A stretch of 64,000 nucleotides of DNA from Spirometra erinaceieuropaei. Lineage: Eukaryota > Platyhelminthes > Cestoda > Diphyllobothriidea > Diphyllobothriidae. A program made the position numbers and the translations under genes. The stretch spans positions 4,774,195 through 4,838,194 of the forward strand of contig CACRXP010000001.1 in assembly GCA_902702965.1 (NCBI GenBank). The letters run 5' to 3'. Shown in pieces: positions 1-10,977 of this stretch. Position 1 is the stretch's first letter. Every line of letters starts with the position of its first letter. The notes beneath the pieces were generated by a model. It did no database searches. It saw nothing but the letters and a program-made list of their open reading frames with translations, and was not told where the DNA came from.

Positions 1-423
1 TGGCGAGTTTCTTCTCAAGCCTATCTGGAATGCATATTTTCTAGCTCGGTTGGTGATGCAGCGGAACAAGCTTCGTTTCTCGCCTAGCGGGACAAAACTG
101 TAGAGATTTGTGTTTTGCCTGTCCATGCTTTCCTGATAAATACGCTTCTACTAATTTTTTCCATCCGGCATGCGATTAAGTAGGACATCCAGGAAGGGGA
201 GACACTCTCCGTTCTCTTTTTCCAAGATGAAGGTTAGCGTTGGATGAGTCTGATTCACTTTACAAAGGAGGGTGTTCAAATCAAGATTTTCATCCGCTAT
301 TGCGAAAATGTCATCAACATATAGAGCGTAGGGATAAAGGTAATTTATAATTGGGCAGAGCTGGGTTTTCTCTAGTTTTCCCATGAAGACAACAGCTAAT
401 AGCAGTCCGAGGGATGATCCCAT
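1..423 (-). pseudogene. Penelope-like element reverse transcriptase fragment, frameshifted
   Basis: The minus strand from 423 down to 154 encodes a reverse transcriptase palm segment. Seen: a near-consensus MGSSLGLLLAVVFMGKLEK block, then a YVDDI catalytic motif, then a conserved LPFLDVLL-like stretch. A stop follows at 151-153. After frame changes the homology continues to the window edge (YSFVPLG, then RCITNRARK), the connection region of Penelope-like elements between RT and the GIY-YIG endonuclease. At least two frame changes show that it is dead. These elements reverse-transcribe their own RNA in the nucleus. The element runs off the left edge, so its length is unknown. Confidence 0.8.
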
Positions 424-541
424 CGTAACGCCATCGATTTAGAGGTAAAATTGACTATCTGATCTGAATTAAAAATCAGCGTGTAGCCAAAGATCAAGTC
501 CTTCAGGTCTCCGACCGGCATTCCGACTGTATCAGGTTTTT

Positions 542-715
542 TTGATCCCGGCGTTGCAGTTGGCTGGGCGGGTAAACTTGACTCAAATGTAATTAAACTC
601 GTGCCAACCGGTGGGGCCTCTTAGCTCAGGTGGCTAGGGCGTCGGCTGTACTTAAACTTTCCCCTTGCTGTCGTGGGTTCGAATCCTACCGTGTCGCCGT
701 GTTCTTGACAGTTGG
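542..715 (+). repeat. tRNA-derived SINE (family SINE-A), copy 1
   Basis: A tRNA-like head spans about 613-699. Box A (TAGCTCAGGTGGCTAGGGCG) is at 622-641 and box B (GGTTCGAATCC) at 676-686, the internal promoter pair of RNA polymerase III. Upstream (542-612) and downstream tails match copies at 36.6-38.0 kb, so this is a dispersed repeat and not a host tRNA gene. The paired stems are imperfect. No LINE-like 3' tail was identified. Confidence 0.7.
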
Positions 716-719
716 GTTA

Positions 720-3700
720 AAATGAATTATTTGTAATCTGCCATAACACCTGTGAATCAATCAATTTAGTTTGTGTCGGAGCCAGACGCCTAAACCTCTT
801 GGCGGTGACTCTGTGGTGTGCTAATGCAGCTCCTAACTAATTAATCCCATCAGACCTCTATCATTTACACCAAATGTTGGCAGATTACGCAAAAATCCAT
901 AATGCTACGTTTGTTTGTAACGCATAATCAGAACTCAGATCAGTTGGGCAGAGAGCTACGTCGATGCCTCTACAGACAAGGCTCAAGAAAGGCAATAATC
1001 AGTGACGCAGATGCAAGGAGTACCATGGCACCGGCATTCACGTACATGTAAAACGTTCGAATTCCCGACCTCATCTGACCGTCAGGGTTCTGACAGTTCC
1101 TAAACGGAGTTCAAGGTTATTTTTCTAATTATGAATTACAATGTCAGTGGAAACGGATTTTGCCTTTTACAATGTAAATTAAGGGTTTGCATAAGTCATA
1201 TTTTAAAAGTCAATTATCCAAACAACTCAGATGCTTGAACTAGTCGGCGTAACAAAGACAACATGAATTCTGCATGAGTTTAAAATATGAAACACTTTTG
1301 TTGGAGAGAAAATTCGTCCTCATACGGGGAGCGAATAATAGTAGAGCTTCGGGACAATGTTAAGGAGGAAAACTGACGCAATCTATCAAAACGCGTACGT
1401 TTCTGCATCCTGAAACGGGTCCAGTACCCTTAAATATAGTCGTTTTATGCCTTACGTATTTAAATCCCCCCTCCCCAAAAATTGATGTAAAGTGATGTGC
1501 GGCATGTAGCTAACCGACGATACCGTCTAAAATAGTGATTTACAGAAATACTATCCGCAGAGTTAGACTCAGATGACCCGTTGTCGACAGCTTCTGTGCC
1601 CGCGAACTGGAAATCTCTAGATGTGTTCACTTCATTCAGTTGACAGCTTTGTGAGGGGACCTGCCGGCAAACACATGATGCTTTGAACTCTGCAGGGCCT
1701 CACTTCCCTTCAGCTTTTCGTGTAATATAAAACTGGTTGGAACCTGATTTATTGTTGATTTTGGCGCTTTTCTATCCTATCAGCAATCTGCGGCAGCGAA
1801 TGAGAGGAAATGAAGGTTACAGGATTTGGGCTGTAATCTATCTCCCTGATGAACGTGGTCTGCATTCACTCTCTGAGGAAGGGCTTCTAGCCAGTCTAAG
1901 AACCGATGCCTATGAATTCGTCAAAGGTTAATCAGAAACGGGAGGACACAGAAAAGATGTCTTGAACAGAGAGGGATTCTGGTGTCAGATACTGGGTCGG
2001 TGTTGCACACAACCCCGAGCTTAATAAGCAGAGACAAGTAATGTAGATGAAAAACAAATGACGGACAGCCTATTCCTGCCAATGACACTACACTCGTTAA
2101 TGATACCGGCGTTTGGGCATATTGGCTGAAAGCTTTGGTTGCGATAGCACAATCTGGTTGTAGGAAGGGGTGGTTTTTTGTCTCCGAATTTCCCCAAAAT
2201 ACAATCGAAATGCATTCTCCTCTCAAAAATCTGCATTAGGTAGGACAGTTGGGGCCGGTATATTAAGAAGATGATTTCGCCTCTTTAGGCGCAACAAAGT
2301 AGATATTTGCTGTCGTAGTAAAGTAAACGTGAAGGATAAAACAAAGATAGAGCTTTAAATATTGAGCCGAGTGGATGATGGCACCCTTCATGAAGATAGA
2401 GAAGACTGTGGTAACGGAAAGCGTTCGGGAATCAAGTCGATTAAAATTACTCGTCCTCAGAACCAGACAAAGGCCTTCATAACACCTTCTGATGGCGTGA
2501 ATTTGGCCGCGCGTGTTTCCACACTAAACACTTTTAGCTAAGAAAGTGTAATGCTCGGCAGCAGAACAGACGGCTTAGGGACGGCGGAGCCAATGCAGAA
2601 CCATGTTATAGGATAGGTCAGATGACTCATTACTAGAAATAAGGAAATTCCCTTGCGCTAACATTTGTCCTTTGCTGATTTTACAATATGCTCACTTTTA
2701 ATCAATAATATTCTAAAAACTTCCAAAAAACTTCTGTTTCGAAGCTTGAGAAACCCGTTCATATGGCAAAGTTACTGAACTACGAAACGTCCCCTATGTT
2801 TGAACTGCAACGATTTAGCGTAATAGTGAAAGGGGAGTGGTCAGTTTCGTTTTGTCGTGTAGCGCTCCAGACAATTAATCACTGATAGTTCTTCCTGACA
2901 GGGCTTTCTCAGTCCTTGAACTAATTTCAAACATTCAAGAGATACCGGTGGTCACATGAGAAGGGCATAAACCAATCAATCCTGAATGTGGGACAGAAGC
3001 GAGCATTCTGATTTTAATTGGGAGTTCGACGTGTAGAGCAGTTCCAGACGACCGCATAATGAGAATAAGGAAACATAAACTGAACACCTGCAGTAGCTCA
3101 TATTTTAGGGATCGACTGCTCACACAACCATCAGTCCTGTAAATGAAACGGTATATTTTGCATAAAGCATTTGTATATTGGTCTTTTGTGATTCTCATTT
3201 TAATTGTCTGCTTTCAGACCGAGGGAAAGACAGAAGTCCGTTTTGATTTGTTCAACTCTGTACGCATATGGTGATTGGCAATAAGGGATATATATTTTAT
3301 TCGACAAGCGGTGTCTTCTAACCTCAGCGTGGTTATTATAACAAAATGCCAAAGCGATATGTAACGAATTAGTGTCCTGATTATTACCGATTGGATTGAG
3401 TAGTCCGGAAGTATCATCAATATGTCATCCACAGTCAGTGAACTAATAAACGACCTCCAAGCAAGTGAAGACACAAGTAATACAAGACCTATTTAAACAA
3501 TTAAAGCGACAGCTTTCCTAATAAAAGTGGAAATATCGGAAACGCGTAAATGCATGTCAAATGAGTAGACTGCAGTTCACTCGAATAACTGACTGAATAA
3601 AGCGGCAAAAATACAGCGACATTTAGAAAATCTATTTTTACATAGAATTCCATTAAACGCAGTTTAGTAATCAAGCCTGAATTAAATCTGGCACATAGTC

Positions 3701-3762
3701 AAGTGCGTAATGTCCGGCAATGTGCTTCAAGAATTTGAGGCAAAACTGACACTGCTGAACAC
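720..3762. other. Unannotated AT-rich stretch
   Basis: No recognisable coding region, RNA gene or mobile element was found. Open frames here are short, lack familiar motifs and occur on both strands as expected by chance. Intronic or intergenic DNA is the simplest reading. Confidence 0.5.
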
Positions 3763-3960
3763 ATGCCGAAGTGGCTGGTGGGGACGGAGAATAAGGTACC
3801 AAGGAACTCAATTACGAAGCACCTAGTAAACACGGGCTACACGGTGGACCCAATGACTGCATTTAAGGTCCTATTTCGGGCGACGACTGGGCGTTCCCTG
3901 CGCTTTGCCGAGGCCGCTGCAATACGGTGGAGAAGACCGGAACTATGTAAAGCAGCTGGA
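3763..3960 (+). pseudogene. Penelope-like element GIY-YIG C-terminal fragment
   Basis: The frame beginning MPKWLVGTENKVPRN carries the pattern PKWL-x-PRNSITKHL-x-NTGYTVDP-x-AFKV, then LRFAEAAAIRWRRPELC. This is the C-terminal endonuclease tail seen in flatworm Penelope-like elements, where a histidine after a serine-rich stretch and the TG(H/Y)xVDP and FAEAxAIxxxxPxLC blocks recur. The GIY-YIG motif itself lies upstream and is not present, so this is a truncated remnant. Sequence after about 3960 changes to C-rich noncoding DNA. No RT domain is adjacent. Confidence 0.65.
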
Positions 3961-4081
3961 TCAAACTCGCACTGCCATGGTAAGGATCGACAAGGACATA
4001 ACCCCAGTCCCACACCCGTCCTCTCACTCCCCCTCCCCCCTCGCGCGACTGAATGCCGTCCCGCGTGTTGAATTTTATTCA

Positions 4082-4860
4082 CGCTTGGCCGGTTTTCACC
4101 GTAATATAGACTCGCTTGCTAAGATAATTTCCCTCCCCTCTGTCCACCTCGCCATGCGCACCCGTATATCAGACCAACTTTCTATGTTTTATTTGCCTAT
4201 CATGTTTCACCCCTCTAGGTCTATTTCTGATTCAACAGTTTACCTTATAGATGCGCAATAACCGTGTGCGGTTGAATAAGACGTCACGAAATTTAATGAC
4301 ATCAATAAATTCTACAGGTTTCGTCGCCTTTACCTTGTTCAAAACGGATATAATTGCCATTTTTGTATTTTCTTGGAGTGCGAGTGATTGAGGCACAGAA
4401 CATTCCGTCTGGTGTCGCTAACAGAGCAGTCACAGAAATAAAGTTTTCATAAGGCCACCCGCTGACAGGTCAAAAATGAATAAATTTGAAAAAGACTTAG
4501 CGTATGCAATCATAAGCAAACCATTTTGCGAATACTGAGAGGACTTTCATGCCGTTAAATTTGTGTGCAATTCTTGATGACAATGGGGCCCGTTGAGTTT
4601 AACTGTGCTTGAGATGCCAGTCAATAACTCAAGATATTTAGTGCTGTCAGCCGATTATCCACAAAGCTACTTTATGAACTCTGCATTTATCAAAGCATCA
4701 AAGGCAATATATTTCTGTAGATGATTTATATAAATAATGAGTAATTGGACGTTCTGTTTCATTTCGGCGGCCCTTTGGGTCAAATTGGAAGACTCATCCA
4801 AACATGAGATCTCAATGTCAGAAAATCGATGTCCTCAATGGAAAACAGTAACAGGTATCA
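4082..4860. other. Unannotated stretch
   Basis: I see no gene, repeat family or structured element between the Penelope remnant and the SINE-B cluster. Confidence 0.45.
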
Positions 4861-4861
4861 G

Positions 4862-5040
4862 ATAGTACCTACAAAGACAAAGGAGATCTGAATGACCATT
4901 TCTGGGTTATTAGCCGTATCAGCCAGTCCTACCCAACCCCAGGTGTGGATCACTTGAGATTCGAAACCGAATACTTTGGTCATGGAGTTTGACACTCTAC
5001 CATTGGTCCATGGGCCCGTTGTCCTGTCGGTTGACCGGGA
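4862..5040 (-). repeat. tRNA-derived SINE (family SINE-B), copy 1
   Basis: Read on the minus strand, box A-like sequence (TGGACCAATGGTAGAGTG, 4993-5010) is followed by box B-like GGTTTCGAATC (4958-4968). A unique body follows (GTTGGGTAGGACTGGCTGAT, then CCAGAAATGGTCATTC). The same body recurs at 5054-5440 and 19483-19572, which marks a dispersed SINE rather than a tRNA gene. Only this copy retains a clear tRNA-like head. Confidence 0.6.
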
Positions 5041-5053
5041 ATATCAACTATTG

Positions 5054-5440
5054 CAGATGGGCGTTTACCGATCAGATAACGAAACATGCTCGTTCCGTTT
5101 TGTCTTGGGGCTCATATTAGAAACCCCGTAGGCAGTCGCACAGCGACTAGTAGTAGACAAAGATGAGATGGAGCCGACAAACACCAGGCAGACCGGAATG
5201 GCCATTTCTGGCTTATTATCCGTCATCAGCCAGTCATACCCAATCCCAAGTGGAGATTACTTGGATTACGTCATAAGCCAGAAATGGCCATTCCGGTCTC
5301 CCTTGTCTTTGTCGTTACTACCTCATTAACGTCTACTTCTAGTCGCTGTGCGACTGCCTGCGAGGGTTCTAGTATGACCCCCAAGACACAACGGGATGAG
5401 CATGTCCCGTTATCTGATCAGTTAGCGCCGATCTGCCATA
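5054..5440. repeat. Inverted pair of SINE-B copies (palindrome)
   Basis: Sequence at 5054-5228 is an imperfect inverted repeat of 5267-5440, with a spacer of about 40 bp. Both arms share the SINE-B body (GGAATGGCCATTTCTGGCTT) and a tail containing GGCAGTCGCACAGCGACTAG. Two copies therefore sit tail-out around a short centre, right beside copy 1. Such a palindrome could form a hairpin of about 175 bp if transcribed. Confidence 0.75.
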
Positions 5441-6300
5441 GTGACGCGTATTCCTCTGGTCAGTCGAAAAGATTTTTTGATAGTTTGCCCATATTAAAAA
5501 GGTTTACGTGCTGCATTCTGTTGATGGATTTTTATATATTTTATTATTGTACACGGTAAATCATGAATGACTTGGCCGTTTTTGCAATTCTGTTCACTTT
5601 ATGGACCAACATTGGTAATGTTTCTTTCGCAAACAGAAGAATTTTCTTTCCCCCTTATATTGCTCTAATTCTCTCCATATTTGCTTACCTTTATATTCCG
5701 TTCAACAATTTTTAATGTTCAGAGGGGTGGCCACATAAATACAGACATACTACCCAATCTGCCAGTGTCTTTCTCATCCTACTTCTAAATTACGTGTAAG
5801 CGCAAACTGATATCTTTTCATACGTTTAAAATTAAAAATGACTATGCGTTGGTGATCACTGTGTATCCGCAAATGGCGTTACAAATGCTCTTTCGGGCGT
5901 ACTGACGGAAATATTAAAAATCTATGAAACGTCCAATATTTTAAATCGACCTGTTTTTTCGCAACCTGTTTCACAGCGCAAACGGTGTCAAAAAATCAAT
6001 TTTTCAGTGAAGCAATTTTTTTCACATAATTTGCAAAGGTAAAATTATTCTCCAATAACGTAGAAAGGCTCAAATGTGAAAACGGTGTCCATAAAACCCA
6101 CCGGAATAGGAAACTGTCAGAATATATAGCAAGGCGGATTCCTGCAATAATTGTAGAAGATTTACATAATAAATTATTAGGAAAAATGTTTGCCGAAAAA
6201 AGGATAATTTTCAAAAGGAGCTAGGCCAAAGACAAGATTCTCAAAATGACAGCTGCTGAAAATTATTATAATAGTTTTAGTCATCACGCTGTACACGCTA
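5441..6300. other. Unannotated AT-rich stretch
   Basis: No coding or structural RNA signal was recognised. A short (TA)n run lies just beyond it at about 6311-6323. Confidence 0.45.
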
Positions 6301-6379
6301 GGTGACATTGTATATATATATATGTAGCTCAGAGGGGGTATGCATTCCGAGGTGATATAATGAAAAATAGAAGAAGGTA

Positions 6380-6470
6380 TTCAGAAAAGTCGAGTTGTAC
6401 TCGTACATTTTCGAGCTGGTGACACCAACCCGTCGTCAGACGTAATGAAAACGAGGGAGAAAGTTATGTT
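6380..6470 (-). repeat. Penelope-type terminal sequence, inverted
   Basis: On the minus strand, TGACGACGGGTTGGTGTCACC followed by AGCTCGAAA resembles the TGATGAnGG-to-CGAAACGTC motif near the 3' ends of flatworm Penelope-like elements. It faces away from the plus-strand endonuclease remnant at 6707. The match is short, so the assignment is tentative. Confidence 0.35.
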
Positions 6471-6663
6471 GTCACAGTAGACCAGTTAGTGTGATAGGAC
6501 CAAACAGACCACTGACGTGTGAGGGGAGAGGATGGGGTGGGCTCCCGAGGTCGTGGGAGGTCACTAAGTGAGGGGCGGGGAAGGGAGAGGAGGCGGAACA
6601 ATTACGGCGCACCCTGCTGGAGGGGGAGGGTGGGTGGTGAATCAGTTGGAATGCGGGCGGCTG

Positions 6664-6712
6664 TATGTGTGTATATATATATATATATGTGTGTGTAAAT
6701 ATGTATATATGT
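6664..6712. repeat. (TG)n/(TA)n microsatellite
   Basis: Mixed TGTG and TATATA dinucleotide runs, including an uninterrupted TA tract, lie just before the Penelope endonuclease remnant. Confidence 0.9.
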
Positions 6713-7320
6713 TGCGGAGATACCAGAAGACAGATCCAAACGCGATTGGTTGAGCACGTTGCGGCAATACAGAGAAATGGCGTGAGCTCCCAATTTGCGG
6801 CTAATTCGACGAGATCCGGCCACGCATTCAAATTCGTAGAGGCTAGAATTCTCGCTAGAGATGACAACCGCGTGAGCCACGAGCTAATTGAGTCATGCTT
6901 CACTGGCCCCCAGTCTATAAACAAGTGTAATGACCCTCCCCTTTCATACTCTATGCTGAGACTTCGTCTAGGCAGAGTAATCAGCGACGTGGGGAGCGCA
7001 CAGGCAAACATCTTCCCAACGCCCGGGTCGGTGGGTCATATGGTCAAGCAATCATCACACCGACATCAAACACACCTGATGAGACTACAGCAATTAGCGA
7101 CGCGAATGTCGACCATCGAACATTCATCACACCATGTGCAACGATTCCTGATGAAGGAAGAAAGCCGTGAATAGTCATAAGAATGCGGTAGATTGGCGAC
7201 TGCATCCTATAAATACTGCAGCCCCTTGTGCATGAACTACCCGTATCTGTCATTGTTTCTGATGATGGGTTTGAGCGAGAGTTAGAAACGTCAGGCAATA
7301 ATTTCTTTTGCAAGGTATCG
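6707..7320 (+). pseudogene. Penelope-like element GIY-YIG tail and 3' region
   Basis: The reading frame (6707-7174) encodes GDTRRQIQTRLVEHVAAIQ, matching the YIG(E/D)T-x-R-x-L-x-x-R-x-x-EH helix of the GIY-YIG nuclease. Next comes SGHAFKF, then a SHELIESCFTGPQSINKCND block typical of the C-terminus (an E in a hydrophobic context, then a conserved asparagine). The GIY and first tyrosine region is missing, replaced by microsatellite. After the stop, CTGATGATGGGTTTGAGCGA followed by AGAAACGTCAGG (7258-7297) matches the usual 3' terminal motif of these elements. It is a 5'-truncated, inactive copy. Confidence 0.75.
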
Positions 7321-7563
7321 TGTCTCCTTTCTCACGACCGCTTCCTGGGACTCGTCTTTTCGCTAATATTTCAACCTCTCTTGTCTTTATCGGCAATTCT
7401 ATTCTGCTCATATATATAAGCATCTAATTAAGAGTGCAGCAGGCCAGAAGCAGATAGCTGTTTTACGGTGGTTCCCAGTCATCAGTACGTCGTAGGCCAT
7501 AGGAAGTGAGGTATATAAACATGACTAGTAAGCATTTGTCGCCAGTAGCTAGCTGGCGGGCGG

Positions 7564-7914
7564 TCAGAATGGGATCAAGTGAGATCCTAACCACAACCCA
7601 AGGTATTCACCAAGTCCGGACCCCTGCAAACAATCGCAGATCAGTCGGCAATACATGCCTATACCAAAGATCCTATCGTTAGTTATGTCGATGTTTGTTA
7701 TTAGTACTCGATCAGTTCGCTTGCGTATTAATTTAGCATCTGTCCGTTTGACCATAGACGCTCTTATCAAAACATCTATAAAGTGAATGCCCTTTTGAAT
7801 ATTTTTAGATGACCGTCGCCTATTTTTCACAATAGTAACTTTAAAGTTGCAGCTTCCGGAAAATTGCATAAAATAGATGCACATTGTGCGACTGAACGGT
7901 TTGACGCCGTACAC
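7564..7914 (-). pseudogene. Possible Penelope-like RT connection fragment
   Basis: A minus-strand frame of 116 codons contains GIHFIDVLI followed by KLIRKRTDRVLITN. This faintly matches the (L/I)PFLDVLI-x-x-YRKxTxTDRxL pattern just after the RT palm of Penelope-like elements. The rest of the frame is not recognisable. It could equally be a chance frame. Confidence 0.3.
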
Positions 7915-8506
7915 ATTACGGCCTTCTAAATAACCACAAATCTATTGCTCGGTCTATTAGCCCTGTATAGGGCGTATTGTCAGAGGCCCTAATAACGAAA
8001 ATTATTCGGCCTAAGGCTATCTATAGGCAACATTCAAAACCAAAGTTAGTCGGATTTGTCAGCAATTTCCGGTATAACTGACTGTAATTTTCACGACGAG
8101 TTTTGAAGCTTCCGACAATCAAGTGCATATCTTTGCAATAAACAACGAGCCGAGAATAAAATAAAAAAAAACATCGACGCCACTGATGATTAAAAAGGGG
8201 GAATGACGTAGAAGGCTAGACATACAAATAGCTGAGTCCACGCAAGACTGTATTGTCAAGGGTAACGCAAGATGCGTGTACATAAACGACATTTACGTAG
8301 AATAGGGATGTACTCAGGGGGGGGGGAGGAAACAAATTACGATGGAATGAATTACGAAAATGAGGGGCAGCCAGACAGTTGGATGAAGACAAAATATTGT
8401 TGACAAGCGTGACTTTTCAAATTACTTCGATGAGTTTACAAACGGACAGCAACAGACATTTTTTGCCACCGTCGCGCACCACCACTGTCTCCGACGTTCT
8501 GTCGAA

Positions 8507-8526
8507 ATATATATATATATATATAT
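8507..8526 (+). promoter_or_regulatory. (AT)n tract, candidate core promoter of receptor gene 1
   Basis: An uninterrupted 20-bp AT run ends 50 bp before the chosen ATG at 8577. The same arrangement occurs before all four receptor copies (offsets of about 50, 60, 76 and 58 bp). It may act as a TATA-type element; function is inferred from position only. Confidence 0.4.
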
Positions 8527-8576
8527 GTACAGATACCGCACTTGTACAAAGACGAGGAGCAACCAGGGAAACCAAA

Positions 8577-9608
8577 ATGGAACGTCCTTACTGGAAGTGT
8601 TCTGAAGGTGGCTTGCCAAAAGATGCCCTTTTTGTGGGCACTGTCCTCGTGAACTGCTCCAGCCTGGGGCTAAATCTTGGTTTACTGGTGCTCCTGTTTC
8701 TCTTGAATGGCAAACCAAGAACTTTTCTTGTCCACCTCCGTGCCTTAACTGCTTCCGCCCTCTTCTACAGCGTTATTCAAATCTGTCATCTCCTGATACC
8801 CTACCGACCATTTCCCACCCATCCTATCTTGGCACCAATTCTATGTTATACATGGATGAGCAGTTATCTCTCCATCGTCTCATTTACATTTGCGGAACTA
8901 ATGTTGAATTTCATTGTGGGGAACAGAGCAATTCAGATTGTCTGCCGTTATCAGCATTCCTTCTCCAACTCCCGCTTTGCCGATCTAGCCTACGTTGGCG
9001 GTATGGGTCTAGTTAGTTTCATCTGTATGCTGCCCCAAGCATTTATAATGAAATGGGATGGCGAACATTGCCACTGTCGAGACAGAAGCCTGCCGTACGG
9101 AATTCTTGTCTCGCTTTACACTGAGACCTACGTTCGTTTCGGCCTGACCGCAGTCATCAGTACCATCATCTTGAGCATCTCCTGCTACAAAATTATCAAC
9201 TGGGTGCGTAACACCCCATCCGAGCAACTTACAGACACCTGGAACAGCCTGGCTTTTCCGTGCACCACAAAGGAACGACTAGAGACATTCAGTCGACCCC
9301 AGGGTTGGATGACGGCGTCCTTCTGTACGGTACCACTGTCGGTGAATTTCTTGGTAATTAACATATACTGCACAGGGTACAAACTCATATGTACCCTGGG
9401 TTTTTGCACGGTGGCGCCGGACTGCCCATTTTATAGGGTAAACAAGCTTCTGACTGACCTTCAGCTACTCTTTATGCCACTCATCATCATAGTCTACATT
9501 CCGGCACTACGGGAGTTACCTCTGAGGATTCATGAAAAAATTATATCGCTATTCAGATGGATGAGGGTGGCGGCGCCCACAGAGCAGATGAACACAGCCA
9601 TTCCCTAG
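8577..9608 (+). CDS. Intronless seven-transmembrane receptor, family member 1
   Basis: The 343-aa protein has seven hydrophobic segments at about residues 17-43, 50-74, 88-113, 134-158, 175-208, 243-266 and 289-311. This is the layout of a rhodopsin-class G-protein-coupled receptor. Cys90 at the start of TM3 and Cys165/167 in the second outer loop could form the usual disulphide. The DRY position is replaced by GNRAIQIVCRYQH (115-127). NPxxY in TM7 is replaced by MPLIIIVYIP. A 66-codon in-frame extension upstream (from 8379) is rejected because it reads through the AT microsatellite, whereas M-ERPYWKC is conserved in all copies. Flatworm-specific orphan rhodopsin-like receptors are known to be numerous and often intronless; membership here is inference. 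It probably acts in the plasma membrane; the ligand is unknown. Confidence 0.82.
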   Translation: MERPYWKCSEGGLPKDALFVGTVLVNCSSLGLNLGLLVLLFLLNGKPRTFLVHLRALTASALFYSVIQICHLLIPYRPFPTHPILAPILCYTWMSSYLSIVSFTFAELMLNFIVGNRAIQIVCRYQHSFSNSRFADLAYVGGMGLVSFICMLPQAFIMKWDGEHCHCRDRSLPYGILVSLYTETYVRFGLTAVISTIILSISCYKIINWVRNTPSEQLTDTWNSLAFPCTTKERLETFSRPQGWMTASFCTVPLSVNFLVINIYCTGYKLICTLGFCTVAPDCPFYRVNKLLTDLQLLFMPLIIIVYIPALRELPLRIHEKIISLFRWMRVAAPTEQMNTAIP

Positions 9609-10380
9609 ACAGCCTTTATAGCAATGAAGTAAGAATATCAGTCATCCCAGTTACCACCTTTACAATGCAGTTTAATGCTTTTTTTAAGTGCAGCTCATGT
9701 CCACAGTGCATGCATTGTGTTCTTCCTCGGTAAACTAATCGAGGCATCTGCACCCCAGCAGACTGAGCGATAGACACATTTATTGTCCTGATAGAAAATA
9801 CAAGAATGCTTAAACCCATGATGCCTCTATCAGTTTTTTTTCCTGTCAACGATAATTCGACCCGCTGATTACAAACTATATTTTTACAAGTTACGGAGTA
9901 GGGATTCGGGTGAGGTTTTAATGATTCAAATGGGAGCTGGCACGTCAAATTGGATCGAAGTCTCTGTTACGACCACGGACCATATGCTTATTCATGCGGT
10001 CTTCCGGACGGTTATTCTGAGTATAAATTGTATTCTGTATGCCCGATGATGTAACCTTTTAAATATGTGAGATCCAACGATCGAAGGGGACAGTGGCTAC
10101 AATGGTCCTTAGGAAATCGTACTAGCTTACTTACGGGTTGTTTTGCCATCAGTAATTGGATGCTTTGCGTCGCCACCTGGCATTTTTGACTCTGTGTTAG
10201 TTAACCCGCGCGCTTCGTTGTTCCTCTCACTCTGTTATTACCGCTTGGCCCACTTAGGCCTGATAATTGGTTAATCTGACATACTTTGCTTCGTAAATAG
10301 CTTTTCAGATCGAGATCTACTTGTGATACCACTCCGATAGTGCATGAGTCGGTAAGATCTTATTTCGTAGTCGTACGTGT
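9609..10380. other. Unannotated stretch downstream of receptor gene 1
   Basis: I see no gene. The first bases after the stop (AGACAGCCTTTATAGC) loosely resemble those after receptor gene 3 (AAGGCCTTTGCAG). No canonical AATAAA was seen close to the stop. Confidence 0.45.
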
Positions 10381-10485
10381 TAGAGGTTACGGTTAGGGGT
10401 TAGGCCTAGGGGTTAAGGGGTAAGGGATTGGGGCTAGGAATTAGTGCTAGGGTTAGGGATTTGGGTTAGGTGTTAGAGTTAAACC
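10381..10485. repeat. Degenerate interstitial telomere-like repeat
   Basis: About 100 bp is built of variants of TTAGGG and GGGTTA (GGTTAGGGGTTAGG, CTAGGGTTAGGG, TTGGGTTAGG). TTAGGG is the usual metazoan and flatworm telomere unit. The array is diverged and inside a contig, so it is an old interstitial tract and not a chromosome end. Confidence 0.7.
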
Positions 10486-10571
10486 CCCTATTGCCACTGT
10501 TCCCATATGTCAGTCAGCTGGGGCTTGCCTACTGCAGGTACGGCTACGAAATCTGATCCGACCGAGTAGGA

Positions 10572-10868
10572 GTGGACTGGATCCTCAGCCTGCATGTCAA
10601 ACTGAGGCAATCACAAATGAGCTGTGGCGGCAATACTGTGATGAGGGATGATAAGCGGCTGCCCAAACGAATTTTATGCGGAGATGTCGCTACGAGTGTA
10701 AGCCGAAAAGAAGCTCAAATACGCCACTACAAGGATTATCTAAAGAATTATTTAAAGGGGGACAAGTCGCGAGCATATGTTTGGGTTCAAAAAATTCTAG
10801 CTGCTCCAAAACATTTTTATGGGAACAAGGTCAAGTCAAGCCTGTCAGTAATTAAAGAATACGAGTAA
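10572..10868 (+). pseudogene. RTE-type LINE, C-terminal domain remnant
   Basis: The frame shows a weak MRDDKRLPKRILCGDVATS block, then RRHYK-like and LKNYLK segments. RTE-clade LINEs end with (R)MDDERLPKRLFYGDV-x-G-x-R-x-GGQ-x-RRYKD-x-LK, so this is the post-RT domain of such an element. The RT domain is absent upstream. The frame ends in an ordinary stop at 10866-10868. The remnant lies tail to tail with the minus-strand Penelope element that starts about 110 bp downstream. Confidence 0.65.
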
Positions 10869-10977
10869 AGGCTGCTTTAAAAAAAAGGCGAGGTGTGTGA
10901 ACGTGGAGGTAGCGGTGAGAGTGAGTAATAAGAATCAATGTCAAAAGTGGCCTAAGAAAAGAAGGGCGGGGTGAGTT

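Noticed and set aside
6472..7011. Minus-strand frame of 179 codons opposite the Penelope tail
   Set aside because: It is the antisense of the recognised GIY-YIG remnant and runs through the TA/TG microsatellite.
8379..8576. In-frame N-terminal extension of receptor gene 1
   Set aside because: It translates the AT microsatellite and is not conserved in the other three copies, all of which start at the M-x-x-x-YWKC position.
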